A DNA stretch of 32,062 nucleotides from Symploca sp. SIO1C2 (GTDB taxonomy: Bacteria; Cyanobacteriota; Cyanobacteriia; Cyanobacteriales; Coleofasciculaceae). Positions within the stretch are counted from its first letter, which is position 1, and every line of letters begins with the position of its first letter. Both the position numbers and the translations under genes were made by a program. The stretch covers positions 1 to 32,062 of the forward strand of contig JAAHFP010000062.1 of the NCBI GenBank assembly GCA_010672925.1, read 5' to 3'. Of this stretch, positions 17,601-23,877 are shown piece by piece. The notes under the pieces are model-generated. The model worked only from the letters and a program-made list of their open reading frames with translations, was not told the DNA's origin and searched no databases.

Positions 17601-18711
17601 GGTAGTAAGCCTCATCCTCTTGTAAAATCTTCAACAGTTGGCTTTCATCCAGCCAGTAATCCTCTTCCTTAACATTATCTGTCAGGTCAATATACTGTAA
17701 CTGCCGCAACACCTCCGGTATGGTATTGGGCTCCGTTTCCTTGACCAATACTGGAATAATCCGTTTGTTGAGGGAAACAGCCAAATCTAATTCTTGTTGA
17801 CAGTATGTCGAGTTGATGGATTCAGGAGAAAGCAGATAAACCAAATTATCCGCCTGTTCAATTCCTCGGTTAATTGCTTCCCCAAAGTCTTCCCCAGTTT
17901 GAATATCCGTGAGATTTGTCCACACCGTAATACTTTCTCGCCTCAAGCTGTTGCGAATTTTCTCCATGATCGCCCTATCCTGAGTAGCATAAGAAAGGAA
18001 TACCTGAGTCATCAGGTTATTGCTATTCTTGATCGATTCAGTGATGTATTCGCAATGCAAATCACCAGGAGTGCAAGGGGGTTGTTCATCTTTAAAGCGT
18101 ATCTTGAGCCAGGATTTAGCTTGCTGCTTTTCTTCCCCGGTTAACAGATAAATCGTTTGTTTTTGCTGGCGCTCCCATTCCAAAGCTTTGACTAACAATC
18201 GAGTATGGGGCTCTACATAATCAGTATGGGAACTGATTAATTTAATCAAATCCCCTAAGGATTTGTCAAAATCGTCGATGCCCTCGCGGAAATACACCCA
18301 GTTAATCTTGCCAATAATGGGGTGCATGTTGGGAAAACTCGAATGCAATCCTTTGGCTTTGTAAGCTTCCCAATCCTCTACCGTGCCATGAGGATTTCTC
18401 TGTTGCCAAGTTTCCTGACTAATTTGTTCAACATGCAGTAAGGGAATAATCCGTTTATGGCACTTAATCGCTAACTCAATTTCTTTACGGCAGTAGGGAG
18501 AATTAATTGAGTGAGGGGCAATAACAAACAAGAAGTGACGCGCCTTCTCAATACCATCATCAATTTGATGCTGGAAGTCTACTCCCAGGGGAATGTCATT
18601 GAAGTCAAACCAAACTTGAAATCCCTGATCTGCCAAACCAGCTTGCAGTTTGGTGGCAAAGGCTTTACTATCAGCTCGTCCGTAAGAAATAAAAGCGTCG
18701 AAAAGTTGCAT
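14656..18711 (-). CDS. Three-TIR, transmembrane, 14-WD40 protein, paralogue B (1351 aa)
   Basis: It has the same architecture as gene A: TIR1 (4-135), TIR2 (235-345), TIR3 (436-550), transmembrane helix (about 643-663, LQVLATVATVAFLASLVSA), a short coiled segment (SSEAQARSSEALYVSHKKLE), then 14 WD40 repeats to about 1310. The first ~640 residues are closely similar to gene A, especially residues 1-230. The WD40 half is of a different type (41-residue repeats with DGTLIxTLEGH junctions and K-rich SASDDKTVKLW blades) and diverges strongly. Glu77 and Glu307 are kept, but in TIR3 the motif reads NSPDCQEQ: Gln508 replaces the glutamate, so TIR3 may lack NADase activity. It lies head-to-tail with A, 374 bp apart, and shares about 100 bp of upstream sequence with it. 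Role inferred as for A. Confidence 0.85.
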   Translation of the reverse strand: MQLFDAFISYGRADSKAFATKLQAGLADQGFQVWFDFNDIPLGVDFQHQIDDGIEKARHFLFVIAPHSINSPYCRKEIELAIKCHKRIIPLLHVEQISQETWQQRNPHGTVEDWEAYKAKGLHSSFPNMHPIIGKINWVYFREGIDDFDKSLGDLIKLISSHTDYVEPHTRLLVKALEWERQQKQTIYLLTGEEKQQAKSWLKIRFKDEQPPCTPGDLHCEYITESIKNSNNLMTQVFLSYATQDRAIMEKIRNSLRRESITVWTNLTDIQTGEDFGEAINRGIEQADNLVYLLSPESINSTYCQQELDLAVSLNKRIIPVLVKETEPNTIPEVLRQLQYIDLTDNVKEEDYWLDESQLLKILQEDEAYYHEHKMLLTKALKWEQYNNPSLLLRGYNRQSAESWLKLAQKRKQHPPTQLQEEFIAESLRQPPLESLDVFISYSRADSDLARKLNDSLQMQGKTTWFDQETIASDTDFQQEINQGIKACNNFIFILSPHSVNSPDCQEQVEYAASLNKRLVAVLYRLGNPTDVPPELDQVQQIDFNQKDFNANFNELVRTLDIDREHVRSHTKWLQRALEWQEKGKNNDLLLWGSEFAIAQNWLQEAEEQNKQPAVTSLHQEYIATSNDAILAGIKREKRQKRNLQVLATVATVAFLASLVSARIADNSRKFAQTKSSEAQARSSEALYVSHKKLEALLKALQAKQTLQRVNNGASNNNKQAVEAALQQAVFGVREHNRLSGHKATVFCVAMSPDGQWIASGSEDNTVKLWNREGKLEKTLEGHQQSIDAVTFSPDGKLIASASIDKTVKIWNLDGTLIQTLEGHTDAVRDVTFSPDGKLIASASDDQTIKIWNLDGTLINTLEGHSDQVTSVAFSPDGKLMASASDDTTIKLWKPDGTLIKTLEGHTDNIESVAFSPDGKLIASASDDKTVKLWKPDNGTLINTLKGHKDMVLGVAFSDDGERIASASYDKTLKVWKSDGTLLANLTGHSNLVMDVTFEPNSYNIASASADNTVRLWKLDQNANNPQILYGHQNVVKAVTFSPDGKLIASAGYDKTVKLWDKEKLSQETLTVDGEVRGIVFSPNNELIAAAVRNKTIKVWQRDGTPLKTIPEKDKVNQVAFSPDGKLVASASDDYTVKLWPLDGGEGKVLRGHQDKVKSVAFSPDGKLIVSGSSDNSIKLWSHTGKLLSTLTEHKGTVNDVSFSPDGTMIASASVDKTVKLWKRDGVLLTPEYTLGEAENQQHNESVHQVVFSRDSTMIASASADHTVKLWDLKGKLLGTFYLHTGAVNGVAFDPDNSQVVASAGSDQTVIMWNVNEVKETGNLQQEACNWLENYLETNVSLKERDRNTCK

Positions 18712-18812
18712 TGTTTTTGAAGTATCTACACTGGGCTGAGAGTTAGGCAGTGAGATTCAGAACAATCTCCCTAATTTAGTAGATGCTAAATAAAAATTTT
18801 ACCCGTTGTTGC

Positions 18813-18818
18813 ACTATA
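18813..18818 (-). promoter_or_regulatory. Candidate -10 element of TIR-WD40 gene B
   Basis: TATAGT, 102 bp before the ATG, in the block TTTTGCTATAGTGCAAC shared with the gene A upstream region. A possible -35 TTAAGT lies 18 bp further upstream on the same strand. The leader between this block and the ATG is also partly conserved (GCATCTACT at a similar place in both). Confidence 0.4.
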
Positions 18819-19341
18819 GCAAAACTGCCTATTGACACTTAACTTGGGACTGCCATTGGCTCTTTTGTCTTGAGTGCTTATCTATAAGACGGTTTCCAGA
18901 GTCAATTCCTGAATTTTACTTAATTTTTCTTAACATTTTACAGTCTTTGTAAAGAAATATAAAGAATTTGACGACCTAGCTGGCGGCTAAAATTCTTTTC
19001 AATCTTAAGCCTGAAGGGGTTTTTAGCTAAATTTTGTGGATCCAAATCTCTAACTCGAAAAATTCAGAAATTGCTGGTTAAACACGTCTTATCTGTAGAG
19101 GACTGAAGACAAAACAATTCAAAATTTGCCTCGCGTTGCTCACCATGCTATGCAAACAAAATTCAAAATTCAAAATTATCTTCTACTAATGAATGAAAAA
19201 TGCAAAATGCATTCAAAAAATGTTCAATTTGTGATAATCTAAACCCCAGTATTTTAAGTCCAGCAGACAAAAATCAGAACTGCTGCCAATCAACAGAGCG
19301 CTCGCAAGCGTAATTCAACGAGGTGAAACGAAGCTGGTAAC
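18819..19341. other. Divergent intergenic region between TIR-WD40 B and the first DUF4231/SLATT-like gene
   Basis: About 520 bp, AT-rich, with ATTCAAAATT direct repeats at 19154-19176 and a small GC palindrome-like stretch at 19298-19311 (GCGCTCGCAAGCG). A loose promoter, TTCAAT followed by GATAAT, lies at about 19224-19239 before the plus-strand gene. Nothing else is recognised. Confidence 0.35.
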
Positions 19342-19992
19342 ATGGCGAAAAATGCTTATCAGGAATACTTAAAACAACAATTTACAGAGCTGATTGATGA
19401 GCTTGAGCTCTCAGATTTACAAAAGCGGTTTATGAAATCCCGCTGGCTAGATCAGCTATTATGGCTTGAAGGTAAGTCTGGCGGGGCAAAAAAATGGTCA
19501 AACCGTCTCCGCTTGATGATCATTGTGGGTGGCGTACTGATTCCTGCCTTGGTAAGTCTGAACTTCAATGACAACCAACTCGGAGTCACTATTGGTTGGG
19601 TTACCTTTGGACTCAGCCAGGTAGTGGCGATTAGTGCCGCCGTCGAGGAGTACTTCCATTTTAGTGATAAATACACTCAATATCGACAAACAGCGGAATG
19701 TTTAAAAAGTGAAGCTTGGCAATTCTTTCAATTAAGTGGCTCTTATAAAGATTACCCCAGCCATATGCAAGCTTATTCTAGTTTTGCTTTCCGGATTGAA
19801 CAGTTTATTCAAAAGGACGTACAAACCTTCGTTGAAGTAGCTAAAGAAACAGCCAAGCAAGAACAAAAACAGCAAGAAAATCTAGAGCAAAATCTTCCCT
19901 CTTGGTCTAAAGGGGTGAGTACATCGAAAACTTCCAATGTATCAGTTTCTAAGAATGATGCGGATTTTGAGCCTCAGGAAAAAGATGATTAA
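19342..19992 (+). CDS. DUF4231/SLATT-like two-helix membrane protein, copy 1 (216 aa)
   Basis: It begins with a charged amphipathic helix (LKQQFTELIDELELSDLQKR). Two transmembrane helices follow at about 56-74 (RLMIIVGGVLIPALVSLNF) and 81-101 (GVTIGWVTFGLSQVVAISAA), and a helical cytoplasmic part with HFSDKYTQYRQTAECLKSE comes next. The C-terminus is polar and low in complexity. This fits DUF4231, a member of the SLATT superfamily of two-TM proteins that other work proposes to be pore-forming effectors in nucleotide-triggered conflict systems. It is about 80 percent similar by eye to the next gene, so they are tandem duplicates. GAGG lies about 20 bases before the ATG, separated from it by about nine extra bases compared with copy 2. 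Family call fairly confident; toxic-pore role inferred. Confidence 0.75.
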   Translation: MAKNAYQEYLKQQFTELIDELELSDLQKRFMKSRWLDQLLWLEGKSGGAKKWSNRLRLMIIVGGVLIPALVSLNFNDNQLGVTIGWVTFGLSQVVAISAAVEEYFHFSDKYTQYRQTAECLKSEAWQFFQLSGSYKDYPSHMQAYSSFAFRIEQFIQKDVQTFVEVAKETAKQEQKQQENLEQNLPSWSKGVSTSKTSNVSVSKNDADFEPQEKDD

Positions 19993-20185
19993 TGTTCTAA
20001 AGGTAGTGATATCATATCCGGTTAAATACTTATTGTTAAAGTTGGTACGGGGGCACTGAGAGGTTTTAATTTTTCAATATAAAATCTAAAATCTCTCTGG
20101 TAAGTAAAAGACTAACATTTTTATGATATTTGTTGTTTTTTATTCTTAATCAATCACAAAATTAATTCAAAGAGGTACTAGTAAC

Positions 20186-20785
20186 ATGGCCAGGAAAAAT
20201 TCTTATCAGGACTACTTAAAACAAGAGTTCACAGAGCTAATTGATGGACTCGAACTCCCAGATTTACAAAAGCGGTTTATGAAATCTCGCTGGCTGGATC
20301 AGCTATTATGGCTTGAAGGTCGGGCTAACTGGGCAAGTAAATGGTCAACTCGCCTCCGTCTTACAACTATTGTAGGCGGTGTACTAATTCCCGCTTTGGT
20401 AAGCCTGAACTTTAATGACAACCAACTCGGAAAACGTATTGGCTGGTTTACCTTTGGACTCAGTCAGGTAGTGGCGATTAGTGCCGCCGTCGAGGAGTAT
20501 TTTCATTTTGGTGATAAGTATACTCAACACCGGAAAACAGCTGAGTATTTGAAAAGTGATGCTTGGAAATTCTTTCAATTAAGTGGCGCTTACCAAGAAT
20601 ATCCTGACCATACCCAAGCTTATTCTACCTTTGCTTTACGGGTTGAACAGTTTCTCCAAGAAGACGTGCAAAGTTTTGTTGAGTTAGCCAAAGAAAATGC
20701 TAAACAAGAACAACAACAAGACAAACAAGACAAACAAGAGCACAAATCTTCTTCTTTGCCTGGAAAAGTGAGTGCATCAGACTGA
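20186..20785 (+). CDS. DUF4231/SLATT-like two-helix membrane protein, copy 2 (199 aa)
   Basis: Near-duplicate of the upstream gene through residue ~175: same start (MAxK...YQxYLKQxFTELID), same two transmembrane helices (about 57-75 and 82-102), same HFGDKYTQHRKTAEYLKSD motif. The C-terminal tails differ (here a Q/D/K run then SSSLPGKVSASD). AGAGGT sits nine bases before ATG, a better ribosome site than copy 1. The 193-bp gap between the copies contains no terminator, so the pair may be co-transcribed. A perfect palindrome follows the stop 21 bp later. Function as for copy 1; keeping two copies may allow hetero-oligomers, but this is not shown. Confidence 0.78.
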   Translation: MARKNSYQDYLKQEFTELIDGLELPDLQKRFMKSRWLDQLLWLEGRANWASKWSTRLRLTTIVGGVLIPALVSLNFNDNQLGKRIGWFTFGLSQVVAISAAVEEYFHFGDKYTQHRKTAEYLKSDAWKFFQLSGAYQEYPDHTQAYSTFALRVEQFLQEDVQSFVELAKENAKQEQQQDKQDKQEHKSSSLPGKVSASD

Positions 20786-20806
20786 GATATTGCACCATTC
20801 TTGATA

Positions 20807-20830
20807 AACAAGGGGCTTAAGCCCCTTGTT
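20807..20830 (+). terminator. Perfect 24-bp palindrome after the SLATT-like pair
   Basis: AACAAGGGGC-TTAA-GCCCCTTGTT, a 10-bp stem with a 4-base loop, 21 bp after the stop of copy 2. It is a likely terminator despite a short T-run. The sequence GGGCTTAAGCCCCTTGTTA recurs at 22497-22515, beyond the 3' end of the patatin gene, so it may also be a mobile palindrome. Confidence 0.55.
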
Positions 20831-20980
20831 AGATCCTTAACGTACTACTGCACAATGATTTTCAACATTTAGCTCTTAACTAACACATTTTGAAACCCTT
20901 ACGCAGCAATAATTTGGGGTTTGCAAGCAGAATGTGTTAGTTTCATCCATTGCGGATGCGATCGCGTCCATGGGAGGCTC

Positions 20981-21100
20981 ATACCAAATCAGGTTATAAC
21001 AGAGGCGTTTTGAGCAAACCACGAAAACCCTGTAGAGACGTTGCATTCAACGTCTCTACAGATGAAATATAGCGAGTATATCGATACCGGATTTGGTATT
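20981..21100. mobile_element. ~120-bp MITE with ATACCAAATC termini and a central 12-bp hairpin
   Basis: Ends are inverted repeats: ATACCAAATCAGGTTAT on the left and, read in reverse, ATACCAAATCCGGTATC on the right. In the middle, TGTAGAGACGTT (21031-21042) pairs with AACGTCTCTACA (21049-21060). Both ends carry TA next to CCAAATC, which suits the TA target duplication of Tc1/mariner-IS630-type elements. It has no coding capacity. The hairpin is a common cyanobacterial repeat. Confidence 0.6.
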
Positions 21101-21533
21101 ACTTTTTTATCTACTCTGAGTGAAATAAGCATAATTTATATTATTATACTGATTTCATTAGATACTGAATAAATCTCTGTATGCTTTACCCAGCAGGGGG
21201 TTTGTCGCTGGGCTGTGCTGGGAAGAAGGAACAATGGAGCTAGGCGGTGAAAGGGTTTGCTGTTATGTTAGGAAATCGTGACAGTAAATCTTGAATAATG
21301 CAAAATTGCGTAAATTTTCGGATAGACAAGATAGGTGTTGAAATAGAAAACTTGTAGAGATACGTTATTCATTCTTGACGTTTATTTGCAGAATCACATG
21401 CAGAAATTCGGTGTTGGACTACAAGTGCTAGATAATATCCTGTTGAGAGAGTTATCCTGCACATACTGTATCAACGTCGTTAGACTACAAGTGTTTTCAA
21501 ACACTTCACAACATTTGATGAGGAACGAAGGTA
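21101..21533. other. Intergenic region upstream of the TenA-like gene, with an 11-bp direct repeat
   Basis: GACTACAAGTG occurs at 21417-21427 and again at 21483-21493, 66 bp apart and 40-117 bp before the start at 21534. This could be a pair of regulator sites. The sequence also contains CCCAGC/GCTGGG at about 21190-21215. No promoter is clear and no gene was found. Confidence 0.35.
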
Positions 21534-22256
21534 ATGAAAAACAATAGAAGCTTAGCCGATCATGAGCATTTGATCGCAAAACATAACCTGAATCGCAATC
21601 CACCTCCTCCTGATTCTCTTTTCTGGAAGATGTGGTATGCCGGTGGTGAGAGCATTGCGAAAAAAACACTGACCACCGGATTTTTAGAAGGCATAAAAAA
21701 TGGGAATTTAGACCCAAACCAATATGGTCCATTTAGTGTCAGCGATATCTACTATTGCTTCCATGGTGCAGCTGATTATGGCATTGCAGCCAAGAGAGCA
21801 ACCAATACAGTCTTGCAAGACTATTTTCTGAAAAAACAGGAAAGTTACAACACATATAACCAATCTGCCTGCGCCACATGGAATTTGACAGGCCCTGAAT
21901 CTATTGCCCCAACTCCAACAGCACTTAATTACTCGAATTTTGAACGATCTGTTGCCAAGGGAACTGCACAAGAAGGCAATGTTAAGGATCCAATTTTTAC
22001 ACTGATCGTAATGTTACCGTGCGAATATCTCTGGCCTTGGCTGGCTAGCCAATTGGCTCCACCTACACCTGGCAATATCTATGCGAGTTGGATAACTAGT
22101 AATAACAATCCTGATGGAGCTTACGCAATGGGTAACTTTTTGCAAGACTATATTACCTTAAACCCAATAAACGAAGATGTGGCTACGACCACATATCTAA
22201 CCGCAATGGAATACGAGTACAAAAACTTCTATACTGCAACACCTGAACTAAGCTAA
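21534..22256 (+). CDS. TenA-like (heme-oxygenase-like fold) protein (240 aa)
   Basis: The order of motifs follows the TenA/thiaminase II family: an N-terminal FWKMWY...LTTGFLEGIKNGNLD block, then FSVSDIYYCFHGAADY (position of the conserved 'QDYxYL' aspartate), a variable helix, LNYSNFERSVAKG, the LPCEYLWPWLASQL segment carrying the family cysteine, IYASWI, and a C-terminal acidic helix AMEYEYKNFY. Overall identity to canonical TenA is low and loops are longer, so a thiamin-salvage role is not assured. Other members of the fold include iron-dependent oxygenases. AGGA lies about 11 bases before the ATG. No thi genes are near. It sits alone between the SLATT-like pair and the patatin gene. Confidence 0.62.
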   Translation: MKNNRSLADHEHLIAKHNLNRNPPPPDSLFWKMWYAGGESIAKKTLTTGFLEGIKNGNLDPNQYGPFSVSDIYYCFHGAADYGIAAKRATNTVLQDYFLKKQESYNTYNQSACATWNLTGPESIAPTPTALNYSNFERSVAKGTAQEGNVKDPIFTLIVMLPCEYLWPWLASQLAPPTPGNIYASWITSNNNPDGAYAMGNFLQDYITLNPINEDVATTTYLTAMEYEYKNFYTATPELS

Positions 22257-22293
22257 TATGCTGTAAGCCTAAGGCATTGAGCAGAAATAATAG

Positions 22294-22515
22294 GACTTAC
22301 GCATTGACACAAAAGCTGTAATGTGCGTGGGTGTAATAAGACAGTTAATCCTACTCTGATTGACTTACGCAGGCACACTACATAGGGGTAGAAGAGGTAA
22401 AGACTAACTGGGGCTTCCCAAGAATGCGATTGCTTTCAGCACGATACCTCCAAAGTTTATTCAGTAAAGGTTTGAGCCCTTTTGGTCACCCCGTCAGGGC
22501 TTAAGCCCCTTGTTA
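22294..22515. repeat. Short dispersed repeats between the TenA-like and patatin genes
   Basis: GACTTACGCA appears at 22294-22303 and 22362-22371 as a direct repeat, a motif often found at ends of cyanobacterial IS elements. At 22497-22515 GGGCTTAAGCCCCTTGTTA repeats the core of the palindrome at 20807-20830. These suggest past insertions in this gap between convergent genes. Confidence 0.4.
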
Positions 22516-22542
22516 AAGCCTTCTACCTTGTTGTTACCAACA

Positions 22543-23670
22543 TTACTGCAAAAAATTAGCAAAATGTTCTGATTTTACTTGCTTAGCGATCGCTTTTCCT
22601 ACAAGTTGTAGCTGCTCCATATTTTTATCTTTGACTGAGTCAAGTTTACGGATTTGTTTGAGATTAATATTGTCTAATCCATCTAACTTATCTAATCCCG
22701 TGCTAGTCAGTTCAGCATCATAACGTACATAAGTAAAGAGCTTTGATGGTAGAAGTCCATTTGCCTCTGACAAATCACCTAACTCCTCATCAATAACATT
22801 TCCTGATAAACACTTGCCAAAAATACGACATAGCAAATCTTGTTCAGTCTGAGTAGCTAAAACGAGTGCCATCGGAACATGCTGCGCGTTGTATACTGCC
22901 CCCATGTTCTTGGCTTTCAGTTTTGGATTGATTTCAGGAGTTAGGCCAGTCCCAACTGATACCAAAAGAATATTGTCTTCTCCTGAAGGCCACATTAGTT
23001 GATAGGGTTTAAGGGTAGCCATTAGGAAAAGTTGGAAGGCTGGGTTAGCATAAGGACTTATACCACCATCTACAAAAATAAATTTCCTGTTACCTAACTT
23101 AACTTTCTCCGGTGGAAATAAGACTGGAGCTGCAGCACTAGCCCGGACTAGCTTCCACAGAGGAAGATTTAAGTTACAATCTGGTAGGTTTGGATCATTA
23201 AACTTGGCATTCGGGTTATTGGAAACAGGCCAAGGTGAGTCTGTCTTGGCATTGCGTATTACCAGCATCAAAAGGGTTTTCAGCTTATCGCTCCCTAAGG
23301 TAGTGTTCTTGCCAAAAGTATTCCTGAGTATGTTTTTTAAATTTTTATCTTCGTATACATGTTTCAACCGTGTTAACAAGAATGCCTTATCAAATATCGC
23401 TGGTCCACTTTTCTCATAAAAGTCCCTAATCTCTTGTACAGACATTCCCCAGGCAAGGAAAGCGGCAATAATAGCTCCCGTACTTGTACCTGCAATGTAA
23501 TCAAAGTAATCAGCTAAGACAAAACTATCGTCACTACCTAAGGATTTTTTTAAACTAGCTTCAATTTCAGCTAATATCTCAATAGAGATTAAGCCACGGA
23601 TACCCCCACCATCAAGAGCTAGAAGTTTATATGGCCCAGTTTTTTTGTTAATTTTGTCATAGACTGACAT
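22543..23670 (-). CDS. Patatin-like phospholipase, CapV/CBASS-effector type in appearance (375 aa)
   Basis: Predicted lipid acyl hydrolase. The oxyanion-hole motif DGGGIRG is at residues 20-26, the nucleophile elbow GTSTG at 61-65 (Ser63), and the catalytic aspartate in DGGISPYANP at 201. This is the Ser-Asp dyad of patatins. There is no signal peptide or transmembrane helix. The single-domain size fits stand-alone patatins, including those serving as CBASS effectors such as CapV, but no CD-NTase is present in the window. AAGGAGGT lies six bases before the ATG, one of the best ribosome sites here. It converges with the TenA-like gene and follows the cyclase gene on the same strand. A remnant of its 3' end lies just upstream. 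Confidence 0.9.
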   Translation of the reverse strand: MSVYDKINKKTGPYKLLALDGGGIRGLISIEILAEIEASLKKSLGSDDSFVLADYFDYIAGTSTGAIIAAFLAWGMSVQEIRDFYEKSGPAIFDKAFLLTRLKHVYEDKNLKNILRNTFGKNTTLGSDKLKTLLMLVIRNAKTDSPWPVSNNPNAKFNDPNLPDCNLNLPLWKLVRASAAAPVLFPPEKVKLGNRKFIFVDGGISPYANPAFQLFLMATLKPYQLMWPSGEDNILLVSVGTGLTPEINPKLKAKNMGAVYNAQHVPMALVLATQTEQDLLCRIFGKCLSGNVIDEELGDLSEANGLLPSKLFTYVRYDAELTSTGLDKLDGLDNINLKQIRKLDSVKDKNMEQLQLVGKAIAKQVKSEHFANFLQ

Positions 23671-23786
23671 ACCAAACCTCCTTGGTAATTATAATGGTCA
23701 TATATTTGGTAATCGTATAATAATCGGCACTAAAAAATAAACTTTACACTTTTTCTCTTATCCTCTGCTTGCTTTTGTAGCTTTGG

Positions 23787-23812
23787 TTACTGCAAAAACT
23801 TAGCAAAATGTT
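23787..23812 (-). pseudogene. 26-bp remnant of a second patatin 3' end
   Basis: Read on the minus strand it gives H-F-A-K-F-L-Q-stop, against H-F-A-N-F-L-Q-stop at the end of the intact patatin gene (22543-22568). The two stretches match at 25 of 26 bases. It lies 117 bp upstream of the patatin start. The simplest explanation is a tandem duplicate of which only the 3' tip survives; the rest of the gap shows no patatin sequence. A short chance match is possible but unlikely at this length. Confidence 0.5.
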
Positions 23813-23877
23813 ACTGTCTTATATCAAGTTCGGATAAAGTGTAGACATCTCTCTTGTCTCCCTGCTCCCTTATGTAA

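Noticed and set aside
10217-18711. NACHT/NB-ARC or other STAND NTPase between TIR and WD40
   Set aside because: I looked for Walker A (GxxxxGK[ST]) and Walker B motifs in the region between residues 550 and 740 of both proteins and found only linker, membrane helix and coiled segment.
22543-23670. Complete CBASS operon around the patatin
   Set aside because: No CD-NTase, Cap2 or Cap3 gene is visible in the window.
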